Origin: Circinella umbellata
Lineage: Eukaryota > Mucoromycota > Mucoromycetes > Mucorales > Lichtheimiaceae
Length of the DNA: 64,000 nt
Direction of reading: 5' to 3'
Assembly (NCBI GenBank): GCA_025093555.1
Contig: JAIWNF010000058.1
Coordinates: 62,001-126,000 of the forward strand
Part shown: positions 22,215-35,391 of the stretch, one piece after another
Numbering within the stretch: the first letter of the stretch is position 1
Layout: every line of letters starts with the position of its first letter
Translations under genes and position numbers: made by a program
Notes under the pieces: model-generated
Told to the model about the DNA's origin: nothing
What the model saw: the letters and a program-made list of their open reading frames with translations, nothing else
Database searches by the model: none

Positions 22215-24538
22215 TGTTGTAATATATATAGAATAAAGGAACAAACAAAAAAAACTTTTGGGTTGGAAAAATTCAATTTTGAATTCTCTTCAGCCACCAC
22301 ACCACACATGCTGCATAAATCAAATCCAAGAAGTCAAAGGGGCTAGTTGATGATGAATTGAAATATTAATATTACAAGACATCCTGTCAAAGACACGAAT
22401 GAGAAAAATATATTATCCATTTATCAGAATGTTTTCTTATAGTAATAGACAATGATAATTTTGCTAAAAAAAAACGGAATTATTCGATGATCTTCAATCG
22501 TTATTATTAAATACCTATTGTCCTCTAAATTTTAAAAAAGTTATATGCATACGTACCTACTTTTTCAAACATCTAAAAAAATTCAGTGGGAAGAAATATT
22601 TTCCATGTGTATTTAAACATAACATATAACAAATACAATTCAGTTCGCAATCATACAAAATTTGGTGATTCTTCGTCAACAATGTTTTTAGTGTTATCAT
22701 CTATTACCTATATTTGCATCTTGAATTGGTTGCTGTGTTTTTGGTTTTTATATCATCCAATCCTACTAAGGTGACTAGCAGCTATTTGATAAGCAATCTG
22801 GTACATACTTAGATAATTATAGATTCATATATTAATCAAATATCCTTTTTTTTATCATGCTGTACGTAATTGTTTATCATACGCAACAAACATTCTCTTT
22901 AAGTATCTGAAGTTCAAACCAGATTATAATTAGAATTATCCAGGTTGTAGTGATTGTGGTTTTTCTCGATGTTTCTCTTTCATCCGAGTACGTATCTTTA
23001 CTAGTTATCCTTTATTCTTCCTTCCTTTCTCTTGATCATCACTGTTCAATTTTGTAATGTTATTATATTGATAGTTGTCTCATACCTTTCATCAAGGCAA
23101 ATATGAATCACACTGAGTACATTAATACTTGTAAACAGCTATAATAATTGTTATTATCTCTTTTCTAGCTAGTGATTACGTAGAAATAAAAAACTATATA
23201 CAGTCATTATTATACATAATAAAATCGCTTTCTTCTCCTCATATATAGTCTTCCTTGTACGGACTCTTTAGTGTCTCTCCTAAATATCAGAAAGTACTCT
23301 TTGATGTCCAGGAACAATAAAGGGATTTACTGGATTGTTATACATTTTGATGTCTCAAAACTGTCAAGTAGTTTTTTATTACGTTCGTTTTTTATTTTTT
23401 ACATCATCATCAAGCCTTTCTCTATTGACAGAGGCTGTTTGTCAAGAAGGGCTATCATCTAATAATCACAACAATTATTTGGCAAGCTGTAGGCTTGTTG
23501 CACAAAAAAATACATTCTAAGAAAAAAAAAGATACGTACGTATTATCTAAACAGGTGTAAATATGTAGATAAAGAAAACTCAACGAATAAAACAACTGAT
23601 GTTCAAATGCTTAAAAAGGAGCAACAAAAAGAGAGAAGATAATAATAATAATAACAATAATGGGATAGAATTGTAAAGAATGTAGAGATGGAATTAATTA
23701 TTTGGATTTACCCACTGAGTGTAAGTTTAGCTGATTTGGGGCCTGCATACGTACGTACGTATATTATTTTTCAGACAGAAATGTTATCACTGGAGGATAC
23801 CTACAGGTACGTACGTAGCTTAGAAATTTTGTTCCTGCATTGTATCTCCCGATGAATTAGCAATAAGAAGTATGTAATGTTTTTGATAATTATTGTGTAT
23901 TCCCATTATTTTTGTTTGTAACTCTTAGTAAATATATATGTAACCCGCCCTCAACCTTCTTATATATTTTGGCGTAATGTTATCCTAAAATATAATTATC
24001 ATTAATAGTAGTAAATAAAACTGATTAGCTTATGTAACATTGGCACATTATATCATTTTTTTTTCGATTATATAGCTATCATTATAGAAATTTATGCAGT
24101 TTCTGACGTGGTACAGTAGCGTAAAAACAGATACTGTAGCTACGATCGATACCAAGTCTATATCACAGCTAAACTCTACCTCTACTTTAAGAGCTTGAAG
24201 CTGGTAGTCAGTATGTATAAAAATCATCATCATAGATTTATTTTTCACATGTAGGTTTTCTGTAACTATATATAATATTTTTTTTTTCATGCTGGGTGTC
24301 AATGTTATGTACGTTAATTATTGGAATTTTTCAACAAGTTCGTATTGTAACAGTGGCTGACATAATGAAATAGTTATTATAGACAAATCACTATAGCAAT
24401 CTTTCTACATTTTTTTGCATGGCCTATCAAAAATATCGAAAATTCATTGCCCGCTGCTGAAAGTTTTTTTTTTTTTTTTTTCTGTTCTCCCCTCTATTAT
24501 CTTCGTTAACCTTTTTCTTTTTATTATATCATATTACA
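22215..24538. other. Gene-free region with TACGTACGTA palindromes
   Basis: No gene could be modelled in these 2.3 kb. The region contains three copies of the palindrome TACGTACGTA (23533-23542, 23748-23761 as a longer run, 23808-23817). The last part (about 24462-24530) is a pyrimidine-rich tract typical of strongly expressed fungal promoters and probably belongs to SSZ1. Confidence 0.55.
24462..24530 (+). promoter_or_regulatory. Pyrimidine-rich tract upstream of SSZ1
   Basis: A T-run of about 20 nt followed by a C/T-rich stretch (TTCTGTTCTCCCCTCT) ends a few bases before the ATG at 24539. Such CT tracts often precede the start sites of highly expressed filamentous-fungal genes. The role is inferred from position. 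Confidence 0.35.
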
Positions 24539-26452
24539 ATGAGCGTCATTGGTATTAACTTTGGTACATCGTACACTTCGATCGGTTATGTAAATAAGGT
24601 AAATATTTTATATTTTAAACAAAAGTTGTTTTGATCGGGAATTCTAATTCTTTTTACCGATATACTAATAAAAAATGTTTACAGGAAGGTCGTGCTGATT
24701 GTCTTGCCAACGAAGAAGGTGATCGTCAGATCGCCTCTGTTCTTGCTTTCCATGGTAACGAAGAGGTACAAAAAAGCAAATGGTTCTTAATGTTAGTAAA
24801 TAATTAAATAATATTATAGTATTCTAAATGGATTGAGATTATGATCTAGGTTGTTGGCTCGCAAGCCAAGTCTGATATTGCTCGTAACCCCAAGACCACT
24901 GTGGCTAATTTCCGTGCCGAAGTTGGCAAGAGGTAAATTTTCTTTTCCCTTCATTTTTTTAATTGTAAAAGCCTTCTTACAGGTTTGGATATGAAGTCAG
25001 TCTGATGATAAGTAATGTATATTAATCATCGTCGTGTTATTTGAAACATTTTATAGCTTCAGCCAAAGCGAAAACTTGACTGGTTCAGCTGCTCCAGTAA
25101 TTGAAAAGGATGGACAACCCGCTTATGAAATCACTCTTCCCGAATCTGAAGTTATCTTCACTGCTAACGAAGTTTCTACCAAATTCTTGCGCCATATCCG
25201 TGAATCCGCTGAAGATTTCTTGGGTTCTGCTATCGCTGGTGCTGTCTTGGCTGTTCCTTCCTACTTCACTGAAGAACAACGCAATGCATTGGTTGCTGCA
25301 GCTGAAGCTGCTGGTATTCAAGTCTTGCAATTGGTTCACGAATCTGCTGCTGCTGTCCTTGCTTATGAAACTGTCAACAAGACTGCTAACGAAGATAAAA
25401 CCGTTGTTGTTTGCGATTTAGGTGGTCACTCTCTTGATGTCACTGCTTTGACCGTTCGCTCTGGTCTTTACTCTGTCTTGGCTACTGCTCACGACACCAA
25501 CTTGGGTGGTTCTTCATTAGATGATCTTTTGATTGCTCACTTCTCCGCAGAATTCAAAAAGAAGTACAAGGTAGATGTTTCATCTAACCGTAAGGCTCTT
25601 GCCAAGCTCCGTGGCGCTGTTGAAGTTACCAAGAAGATGTTGTCCAGCGCCAACGCTGCTCCATGCTTCGTCGAATCACTTGCTGACGGTATTGATTTCC
25701 ACGGAACTATCAACCGTATGCGTTTTGAAATTATGGCCAATAAGGTCTTTGGCAAGGTTTTGGATACCATTCGCGAAACTTTGACCAAGGCTGATTTGGA
25801 TGCTTCTGAAATTGATGAAGTTATTTTGGTCGGTGGTTCCGCTCGTATCCCCAAGTTTGCCCTTAAGATCCGTGAAGTTTTCACCAGTGAACACACCAAG
25901 GTTTTGTCTTCTGAATTAGAAGCTGATGAGGTTATTGCTCGCGGTTGTGCTCTTCAAGGTTCCTTGTTGTCTGGTTATGAAAAAGAAGATATTGAAGCAT
26001 CCCAAGAACCTGTCATTACTGTTGCCCCTCACACACAAAAGGCTATTGGTGTCATCAATGCCAATGGTGACTTTGTTACCATCATTGCTCGTGACACTCC
26101 TTTGCCTGCTCGTCGTACTTTTGAATTTGCTAACGCTACCGCTGGTCAAACACACGCTTATTTGGCTTTGCACGAAGGTGATCACACCATTGAAAAGGTT
26201 GAAATCCCCGTCGAACCTATTGAGGTTGAGGAAGGTGAAGAACCCTTTGAAGAAGAACCTGAAATTGTTACCAAGGTTGTTACTAAGCCTGCTGCTTTGT
26301 TAGCCGAAGCATCCCTCCCATTGTCTCAAGGCAAGGAAGCAAAGGGTAGCAAGATTGAAGTTCAAATCACAGTAGATGCTGATCGCAAGTTGGCTTTGGT
26401 TATGAGAGAGAAGAATGGCTCTAACATCATCAAGGTTGCAGGCAAGCAATAG
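24539..26452 (+). CDS. SSZ1: Hsp70-like ribosome-associated chaperone Ssz1
   Basis: Four exons (24539-24598, 24685-24765, 24850-24932, 25057-26452) give 539 aa, close to yeast Ssz1 (538 aa) and shorter than canonical Hsp70. Nucleotide-fold motifs are present in diverged form: VIGINFGTSYTSIGYVNK (phosphate 1), TVVVCDLGGHSLDVTALTVR (phosphate 2) and EVILVGGSARIPKFALKIRE (adenosine). The C-terminal part is a short substrate-binding remnant with an acidic linker (EVEEGEEPFEEEPE) and no lid helices or EEVD end. Ssz1 pairs with Zuo1 (a J-protein) to form the ribosome-associated complex that assists nascent chains. The coding sequence shows strong codon preference (GCT, GGT, AAG, ATC), consistent with high expression. 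Confidence 0.93.
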
Positions 26453-26788
26453 AGAACAAAAAAGAAAATAATAACTCAAGACCATCTCTTTTTTTACACA
26501 TAACTATTATAAAATCGCATCTTTCTGCTTTTAGCCAGACTTTCTTTTCCCTCCGTCTCTTTCATACAATTTAAAAAAGTACACCTTTCACATTTCATCC
26601 CACCCGTACGTATACACACACACATACACGCATGTATAAGTAAATAGAAAAAACTTCAAATCTTTGTGTTTTTATCGTTTGTTTTTCTTTTTTTATATAT
26701 AAAAGAAGGAGAGAATTTTTTTTTATATTTAAATATTATTATGTTGTTATCGATAGTTTTATTGTTGTTGTTTTGACCTGCAAATAAT

Positions 26789-29700
26789 TTAGTATGCTTG
26801 AGTAGGAGAAGCTGTTGCTTGAGCTGTTGTCGCAGCAGCAGCTGTGGTTCTTGGTGTTCGTTCGGATAAAGTACGTCTTGTGGCATGCACTTGATTCGAG
26901 GTATCTTCCAATTGACGCATTGCTTGACCTAGCGTTTCTTCGCGTTCCTCCAAAGCCATACGTAAATATTGAATATCCTCGACGCAACTAGCCAGCTGCT
27001 GCTTGAACATTTGTGCTTCCTCGTGAACTCTTGAATTTGCTTGTTCCAAATGCATAATTTGAGTCTTGGCTTCATCCATTTGATTTGATGCAGGTGCAGA
27101 TAAACTATCGGCTAGTTTATTTGTCAAATTAGCTATCTTGTTAACATTTTCTCGAACTTGGGCTTCACCCTGCGCTGCACGTTGATGCACTTCTTCCAAC
27201 TTTTCTAGTGCGCGTTCGTGAGCTGCCTGTGCTTCTTCTGCCCGGCCTTGGGCTTCCTTGGCTCGATCCTCTGCTGACTCTCGAGCACTATAGTCATGCT
27301 GTGCTTGTTTATTCATTTGTTGCAAAAGACGACGGTTTGCTTCATTTTCCATCAATTTTTCCGCTAGGCTACGCTCCATTGATCGTACCAAATCATTATC
27401 CTCATCTTCACTATCAGAACCGTTCATCTCTCCTTGTTGTCGGCGGCGTTCCATTAAACCAATATATTTAGATTTAAAATAAGCAGCTTCTTGTAATGCT
27501 GCAGTACGAATTCGATCCGTTTGTTGTACTTTGGCACTCATGGCTTGGTGGATAGCAGGCTCACCAATATGTGCTTGTGTACGTTTAAGTTCAGTTTTTA
27601 ATGCCATGATTTGTTCTACCAATGGATGATTCATGGTTGGATTTTCTCGCTGAAATGAATCTTGCATTCGCATTTTACGAGCCATAGACACTTCACTACG
27701 CCACCAAGGTTCCTTCTTTTTCATGTTATGAATAATGGCATCTTGTGCTTTGATTTCTAGTATAAGTGATTTAAGTTCATTTTCATCCTGTTCGGTTGTT
27801 GCTGTTCCCGCCGCTGCGGTTGTCGTTGAAGCACTAGTATTATTATTGGCATTAGGCAATTCTGCTAATAAACCGGGAGCATCTGCAGCACTTGTTGCTA
27901 TATGAGAATCTGGGAACATGGATACTGTATCTTTACGATATTTATTGTTGAGAGAAACACCTTCCCTTGATGGGCGAGGTGGTCTTTGAGGGGAAGGATG
28001 ACCAGCAGGACTTGATGAGCAAGGCTTTTCATCCTCTTTCGGTGTTGTCGGGCTTACGGCTTGTTCATCGGATTGTGAGGGTAAAGGCGATGTTGTGCGA
28101 GGTCTTCGGAGTGCCGCTGACGGTACCATGGACATATGTCGCGGAGGTCTCTGTGGGGTGGTGTTTATCTATAATATACATAAGTCTTTTTTTTATACTA
28201 GAAATTATTTATTCCCTCAATAACCTTCTTTTTTTCTTTTTGTTCATTTTACCTGTTCGGGATGCAGTGACCGATGACGACTTGCAATACTAGTTTCAGA
28301 AGTTGAAGCCGAAGCAGTAGTAGCATTGGATGTAGTATTAAGAGCTGCAGTTGTGACAGTTGTGTCTATATTTGTAGTAATATTGTTAGGTATAGTTGAT
28401 GTATTTTCTACTTGTTGCTGTTCTCTAGAAGTGAGTGGTATGGTTGGACTCTCCATTCGAGGAGCTGGTGATGATTGTTGTAATCTTTGTTGTTGCAAAC
28501 GTTCTACGCTTGGTTTTTCCATCGTTTTTGTTGGGTCTGATGATGATTCTAATGATAGTGCTGGTGAAGAACTGTTACCATTTTGTTGAGTTTCTGGTGG
28601 GTATCGGATTCGTGCTATTAAAATGTGAAAATAATGATAAATGAAGTTATTAGCTAATTATTTCGTAGTGGCGAAAATGAAATAAATTAACAAAACGTAC
28701 AGCAATCTAATGAGTGAACTAAGTAAGGCGATTCATCTGCTTTGCCTAAACCAGTTTCTCCTCCAATTGAAATAGTTTTATCTCCAAAGGCAGTAAAAGT
28801 CATATCAAACCTGGGAGATGGCGAAGGTCCCATATTTTGAAACATAAACCATCGATTACCTATATTTGTTATTTAGAGAATGTACCGGGGAGTTATAATC
28901 ATGTATTCCTATGAGCAATATATAATTGAGAGAGAGAGAAAGAGAGAGAGAAAGGGAAAAATTTACCTCTAATTTTGAAAGCACAAAGATCACCTAAACC
29001 ATTGCCATCAGGGCCACGACCACCAAAAACATACATAACATCACCAACAAGTGCGGCGGCACAACCTTCACGTGGGACAGGAATGTACCCGACAGCAGAT
29101 ACTTGAGACCAATACCTTGTATGTAAGTCATACATCCAGATGTCGTTATACAAATTACCACCGTCTGTACCACCGAAGCTGTTGTAAACATAAATAACAT
29201 ATTTAGTGGGTTGGCTACATAAGGTATATTTTTCTATAACATGTTCTCTCTCTCTCCTCTTTCATGATAATAGTAAATACTTATAACTTACATATATAAT
29301 TTATCATCAAAAACAACAGAAGCATGTCCTGATCGTCCTGTAGGCCCTTCATTGGCAGATGCTATGTGGTTCCATTGAGGACTTGTTTCATCTAATTTAG
29401 AAATGATGACATGATAATGTTAATGCTACGTATATACATATATGAAGGATGTCTTACAAGAGGATAATAATACTAACATGTGCTCGCATCAAAGGTAAAT
29501 AAATCATCTAAGTATCGGCCTGCTCGTTGACCTCCCCAAATATATAATAAGTTACCACTAACAGCAACAGAATGGCCTGACCGTTCGACTGGCAAACGAC
29601 CCTCAGGCATTTGAATACGAGACCACTGCCGCGTTCCTATTTTTTTTTTTTACAGAAATAATCGGTGTTAAAAATAATTATGCTAAATTATAAATGTGAC

Positions 29701-30230
29701 AACCCACATTGAAACTCACCAACATTGAGGGTATAAAAGTTTGGATCCCATTTTTCGTCTGCGCTACTAGGCTGACCACCGTACACTAGATGTAATAAGT
29801 GAATTAGTATTACACATATTATTGCTATAGCAACCTTACACTATTATACATACATAAAACGCAGTTATTGCCTAGGGGTGCGAGAATTGGGTACATTCTT
29901 GATGCTGGTACATCTCCAGTAGCATTTATAGGATGTGAAGACATATTATCTAAAGAGTAATATTATAGCTTATCAATTTGTGTTTTTATTGACCTATATT
30001 ACCGAGATAAATTGCTTACTGGTATCTATAAGAAAGAGATCTTTCTTGGATTTATAATGCGCGCCACCAAATAAGACAAGATTATCAGTTGGTAATGATA
30101 CTGTAGTAGCATGACCATGGCGTGGTAATACATGGGACTGACTCCCGGTCAGTTTTCGTTGTGACCATGGGTGAGTGGCCGACTTGTCAGCCGTATTATT
30201 GTTTTTTGTGAATTTCGAAAAGAGCGACAT
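26789..30230 (-). CDS. Kelch-repeat cell-polarity protein (Kel1/Tea1 type)
   Basis: The gene has about nine exons; the first is 30230-30020 and the last 28168-26789. The product is roughly 900 aa. The N-terminal half holds about six kelch repeats: NLVLFGGAHYKSKKDLFLID, YGGQP with WDPNFYTLNV, LYIWGGQRAGRYLDDLFTFD, LYIFGGTDGGNLYNDIWMYD, VMYVFGGRGPDGNGLGDLCA, and ISIGGETGLGK. A long Ser/Thr/Pro-rich region follows, then a C-terminal coiled coil (for example ALEKLEEVHQRAAQ, VEDIQYLRMALEEREE). Kelch plus coiled coil is the architecture of yeast Kel1/Kel2 and fission yeast Tea1, which mark growing tips and link to microtubule or formin machinery. An intron near 28924 contains a GA-rich repeat. Exact inner exon edges were not all fixed. 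Confidence 0.85.
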
Positions 30231-30596
30231 GCGGAGATGATGAAACGTTGATTAAAAAATAAGATTCTTTTGATGATCTGGCAATGGGTAAATGAGTGTA
30301 TTAAGGAAAGGACTGGGGGGGGAGATCAATAAGAAATAGTTTAAAGGTCGAGAAAAAGAAAATTCTCTTTTTCCCTCGAAATAGCTTTTGTTTTTTCAAT
30401 ACAAGGAAGAAAACGAGAAGAGAAGAAAAAGAACTATTGATATTTTATTTCTGATGCAACACAAAATTAAAACAGGGCGGAGAGGAAGCGTTCTTGAGTT
30501 AGAGAGATCGAAAATGAAATTGTGTTGTATGTTGTTGTGCTACTCTACTACCACTTTATATTCCTTTATCGTTTCACAAAATTGGATTGAAAAAAA
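30231..30596. promoter_or_regulatory. Shared 366-bp upstream region of kelch and SEN2 genes
   Basis: The two divergent ATGs lie 366 bp apart. The region has a run of ten G (about 30315-30324) and A-rich purine tracts. No specific site was recognised. Confidence 0.4.
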
Positions 30597-31728
30597 ATGG
30601 ATATCAAACCACTTCCTGTACATCTTGCAAGTCCGCGATCTTGGATAAGTCGACTATTATTTCATCCAACTCGAACACCATGTTGGTCAGGTACATTAAT
30701 TGAATTCGGTTCCTGTGTTTGGCTTCGACAATCTTCATGTGATATAGATCCTTTTGAATCGGGTCTTTTTGGTAAAGGATCGCTTTCTCGAGCTAAGCCG
30801 ACTTGGAAATCACGTACCATTGACAAAGGTATACATTATAAAAAGAAAACAGAAAAAGGAAGTTTTCTATGGGGCAACTTTGAGGAAACTTATATTTGAA
30901 TTGGAATATATAGCTGATAAGAGAACTGTATTCCTTGAACACATTACTACTGAACGAAGAAAGTTGAAACGAGGCCAGGAAAATCCATCTTTGTCATCAT
31001 CGTCTCAATCAATATCCACTACCAGTGATGACGTATGGACCGTTGAAGAAATTAAAGATATTACGGATAGGCAAGATTACGAACAAGTATTTCTTGATTT
31101 CTTTGAAGCTTTTTTTCTCATCTATGCCCTTGACTCCTTGATAATTTATGATCCATTAGATGTAATTATTGTTTTTTATTATTCTGTATATACATGTCAT
31201 TCATAATATGATCTGTTTACTAATAAATTGACTTTATAGAAACCACTTTCGATCGATACTTGCTGGACCATTTTTTCGAATCAAATGCCATCATTTGCGA
31301 CGCGTTATGCAGTTTATCACTACTATCGTAGTTTGGGATGGTCACCCAAGCAAGGAACTAAATTTGGTGTAGATTTTGGTAAGCAAAAAGAAAAAAAAAG
31401 AATTCAAATGAAAATTATCTCATTTGTTTTGCGCAATTCTAACCATACAATTATATTGCCAGTACTTTATCGACCTGGCCGTAAACATCACCATGGTGAT
31501 TTCGCTGTGGTCATCGTAACCGATCATGATAATGAAAATCAATATATGGATTGGAAAGATTTACACCGTCTGAATCGAGTGTGTACTCAAGTAAAAAAGA
31601 CATTGGTTTTATGTTATGTGATCAAGCCTTCTTCTCAACCAATGGATAGACCTCACTGCTTGGAATCATATAAAGTCCGGGAAGTTATATTTAAAAGATG
31701 GTCTCCTGAACGCAACCGAGAAAAATGA
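30597..31728 (+). CDS. SEN2: tRNA-splicing endonuclease catalytic subunit Sen2
   Basis: Four exons (30597-30828, 30914-31161, 31240-31378, 31463-31728) give 294 aa. Conserved segments: FESGLFGKGSLSRAKPTWKS near the N-terminus, a charged helix (LEHITTERRKLKRG), LDFFEAFFLIYALDSLIIYD, then the nuclease fold FATRYAVYHYYRSLGWSPKQ, GTKFGVDFVLYRPGRKHHHG and DFAVVIV. The catalytic triad is visible as Tyr in VLYRPG, His in HHGDF, and Lys in RVCTQVKKTLVLCYVI. The SEN complex cuts the 5' splice site of pre-tRNA introns through Sen2. The protein is shorter than yeast Sen2 (377 aa), mainly in the linker between the N-terminal part and the nuclease domain. Confidence 0.92.
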
Positions 31729-31804
31729 TTTGTTTTTTATTTTTATAATTATAATATACAAAAGCTAGTAAAAGCTACGTGTTTCTTATAGTTTCCAATA
31801 TAAT

Positions 31805-33474
31805 CTATTTACGATGTCTAGCACAGAATTGAGCAATACGCTCATAAGCTTCAGTAAGAGCACCTGCTGGAGGAGTAATGACAATGCGGATAAAGTTGGG
31901 ATAATCGAAACACTACATAATTATGATTTAGATTTAATAAAAAGTATATAAGTAAGCACCAAGTTTTTATCTTTTGTTTTCTTATGTATATTTACCTCGC
32001 CTGGCAAACATAAAACATTTTCTTCAGCGACAAGCTTGGAACTGAAATCAACATCTGATTCAATATCCTTAAATTTATCAAGGTCGATGCCGACCTACGT
32101 ATAAAATAAAGAAACACCTATTGTTTAATAAACTATATTCATTTTTCTCACGCATATGAACAGTGGCTTACCATCATATACATTGCACCTTGTGGTGTTA
32201 CTGGTTTCAAACCATCGATTTTGGATACAGCCTCAAGACTGAGGTTTGTGTTGTGCTAATCATACGAATAAAAGCCAAATTAGCAATCAGAATTGGCGGG
32301 AGAAGAATTCTACAAGAGCAAAAATAAAAAAGAAGAAATAGTTTACCTCCAACTGTTTGATTGTTTCATCATAGAAACTTTGTGGGGTATTGTGCAAAAT
32401 ATCATCCAATGCACCTTGAACCACCGAGTTGGGACCCAGAATAACCTGAGACAAGTTCAAAAGACCTTCTCTGATTTCCTTGTTGAAAACATCGTGACGA
32501 TCTTGGATCAAAATCCAACCTATACGCCATCCAGGGACCAACCATTTCTTTGCCAAACCACCAACAGACAAAATAGGAACATCCTGAGTCAATGATGCCA
32601 TTGGATAAAACGTATTACCCTTGAAGACCAAATCACAGTATATTTCATCAGCAATGATAGGAACATGATGTTTGGCAGCTACAGCAAGAATAGCTTCAAG
32701 ATGTTCACGAGGATAAACTGAACCACAAGGATTGGATGGATTGTTGATCAAAATAGCAGCGGTGTTATTATCAATGAGGGTTTCCATTTGTTCAAGATCC
32801 ACTTGCCAATTCTTTTCAGGTATAAGGTCATAGTAACGACCTTCGACTTCTTTGACTTCAGCTAAACTACGATACAAAGAGAAACCAGGACGAGGCAATA
32901 AGATGTTTTGGCCAGGATTGCAAAGAACACTGAAGCAAATTTCCAAGGCACCGGAACAACCATTGGTTAAAATGATATCATTGGCGTTGATAGGTGCTTC
33001 TGGGACACTGAATTTGCGAGCAATAGCATCTCGGGCTTCGACAGTGCCTTTTTTTTATAATTAAAATCAATTCGGTATTAATATTTTTATATAATAACCA
33101 TATTTGTTTTTTTTTCTTTGGGTGCTTATAAATTGATATAAATACCATGAGCAGGTGAGTAACCGTTGTGCTTGAATGTATTGAGTTGCTTAGTAACAGC
33201 GTCATTAGCAGTTTGGTCCACATTAAAGTTACCAAAGACAGTTGGATCACCTAAAGTTAAAATGAAGCGTGCCCGCAGGAGTGAGTGAGTCATATTTATA
33301 AACACTGCAGACAATTAAAATAAAATAATTCTTACCAACTGATAAACTAATGAATGACTTTTGAGCTTGGGGATCAACTTTAAGTTTATCAACAATTTGA
33401 CGAATGGGATTATGGGCACGTTTTGCTACGCTTGAAGAGCGAACATTCCATGCTGTACGGTTGTTTCCGGTCAT
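31805..33474 (-). CDS. Tyrosine aminotransferase (PLP fold type I)
   Basis: Six exons give about 411 aa (33474-33336, 33250-33146, 33047-32347, 32255-32172, 32094-31996, 31912-31805). Features: SSVAKRAHNPIRQIVDKLKV and GDPTVFGNF at the N-terminus, the PLP-contact segments LTNGCSGALEICFSVLCNPG and NPSNPCGSVY, ADEIYCDLVF, and the Schiff-base lysine within SVGGLAKKWLVPGWRIGW, very close to animal tyrosine aminotransferase. The C-terminal GECFDYPNFIRIVITPP carries the substrate-carboxylate arginine. The enzyme transfers the amino group of tyrosine (and probably phenylalanine) to 2-oxoglutarate in aromatic amino acid breakdown. The stop is 76 bp from the SEN2 stop on the other strand, a convergent pair. 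Confidence 0.92.
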
Positions 33475-33582
33475 TTTCAACACAAATAATTTTTTTGAAT
33501 ATGTGTAAATAGCAGTTGGTTCAATTGAAAAGAAAAGAAGAGTTTAAACACCTGCCAAAATAAAATAACGCGTCCCTATTAA

Positions 33583-33786
33583 ATGTCTTCTATTTTTCCC
33601 ACGCGACGTAACGAATCAAATCAGATAGAAGCCATCAACCATCTTTATACCTTACTTGACCTGCATCTATTAATTCTCCCAGGATACCAAAAAAGATACT
33701 TTTATATTGCTGTAGAAGTGGCACCTGATTATTCATCGTGGAGAACTTACAATATTTTCTGCATCACAGTTTTTTTGCTGGTATGA
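33583..33786 (+). CDS. Small unidentified ORF
   Basis: This 67-codon frame starts MSSIFPTRRNESNQIEAINH and continues LYTLLDLHLLILPGYQKRYF. The first about 50 residues have balanced codon use, and the last part looks like read-through into AT-rich DNA. It begins 109 bp from the tyrosine aminotransferase start, divergently. It could be a first exon or a pseudogene fragment. I do not recognise a family. Confidence 0.3.
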   Translation: MSSIFPTRRNESNQIEAINHLYTLLDLHLLILPGYQKRYFYIAVEVAPDYSSWRTYNIFCITVFLLV

Positions 33787-34537
33787 AATGCTAATTCTCA
33801 ATTACTATTACTATAGGACAATCTTTTATTTCTATAAATATGCTAAATATACGTAGTATATACATAAAAGGAAAACGGAAAACCTGGCATTGGTTCAATC
33901 GATGTTTAATTTTTGGCGTAGTAGAAAAAAGAGCAGTATAAGTAGTTTATTTGAATTCTACATAGAAAAAATGTAAACATGATTTTTAAGGTTTTAGCGA
34001 ATAAATTATTTAATTCCAACGTTTGGAAAGATTAGTTGTATCCAGGTAACAGAAGGAGACATACAAACTTCTAGAAGTGGAGATCTTTCGATCGCCACAG
34101 AAAAAAATACATCTATTGTACAGCTGACCTGCATCGCGTTTATTTGCTTTATATCATCTGTAGGTAAATTGGCAACATACTTTGAGTTACACAGTGTACA
34201 TTAAACTATCTAAAAACTAGTAGTACGTACTGTGATGCATAGAAAATAATGAAATAACACATAAAACCAACACTTTAAAAATAGAATAATGAAATAATTT
34301 TTTTTCTGTAAAGGATATATAAAAAAATGTGTCTATTTTGATTAAATGCGGGTTTTTATGTTTGAAAAGGGGTAGATGAGGAGTGACAAGGGTAATAACT
34401 GAAAGGTATGTTTTTTTTCATTACTACCAAAATTAATGATTTTTTTTTTCTGTACAAATTGCCAATGTATTTTTTTTTTCAATTTCAGAGCTTGTGATGC
34501 AATTAAAAAATAAAAAGTGGATATGGTTATTATTATT
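33787..34537. other. Intergenic AT-rich
   Basis: Long T and A runs and no convincing coding signal. The 76-codon minus frame at 34342-34572 overlaps the terminal exon of the C2 gene in another frame and is not supported. Confidence 0.5.
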
Positions 34538-35391
34538 TTACATGGGACCAAACAATTGTTCCCAAGCATCAATGTATCTATGAAAATTATTAAAAAGTGA
34601 ATGTTAACTTAGTAACTGGATTGAAAGTGGTCTGGGTAAAAAAAAAATCACGTTTTTTCCGTTCTTAATCAACTTACTGCTGTGGATCTCGGACATGCTC
34701 TTCAATAAAACCGAATTTCATCTGAACTTCACCAGAAACGTTGCTTTTCTCGGTCCGCTTATTAAGGGAAAACCATTGTGGATGGTTCTCAGGATCGTTA
34801 TAATGACGAGGTGTACCATCAGAAGCCCCACCAGCATTACGATCGAAGCAATTCTTGACAGGAATTGATATTTCACCCAAGAAATCACGACCAAAGGTAT
34901 CCTTATCCCAAACTGTTACGTTGAATGGACGTGGCATCTTATCAGCACCAATAGGAATTTCAAATTCATAGTTCCATACAGGATCAAGTGTTTGTTTGAT
35001 AACCTTGGTGGTAAACTTCTTATCGCTATTATTGTAATTATCACATTGTTGGTTTTATGTGAGCCCTTGTTTCGTCCATAATATTATTATTATAATAACC
35101 ATTTCCCCTTATAACAGCAACGAAAAAAAAAGACTTACTCTACACGAAAGACGACATAAGGGTCCGAATACCCGGTCTTGTCACTATAATACAAACATAC
35201 ATACATACATACATATATATATATATATGTATATATATATCCATGGTATAAAGTCGTGAGTATATATATTCAAAAAACCATCCGTCCGAATATTATATTT
35301 TTCGATATAAAAAAAAAGAGAAAAAAAATACATACGCAGCGGCAAGATTCTGGGCGCTAATAATACCAATACGAAGTTTCAAGTTGGACAT
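34538..35391 (-). CDS. Small single-C2-domain protein
   Basis: Four exons (35391-35336, 35183-35139, 35025-34678, 34577-34538) give 162 aa. A C2 fold is clear: MSNLKLRIGIISAQNLAAAD, KTGYSDPYVVFRV, LDPVWNYEFEIPIGADKMPR, and FNVTVWDKDTFGRDFLGEIS. The Ca2+-binding aspartates are present in DKTGYSDPY and WDKDTFGRD. A short C-terminal extension ends QYIDAWEQLFGPM, encoded by a 40-nt last exon; without it the frame would stop at a TAA created by the splice donor. The protein is little more than one C2 domain and probably binds acidic phospholipids in a Ca2+-dependent way. The wider family (for example the C2 part of phosphatidylserine decarboxylases) cannot be decided by eye. Confidence 0.85.
35196..35240. 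repeat. CATA/TATA microsatellite in first intron of C2 gene or its flank
   Basis: ACATACATACATAC units pass into TATATATATA units. This lies just upstream of exon 2 of the C2 gene, within its first intron. Confidence 0.8.

Noticed and set aside
25085..26300. Long minus-strand and alternative plus-strand frames of 70-125 codons
   Set aside because: They lie inside the SSZ1 coding exon, whose biased codons leave other frames open.
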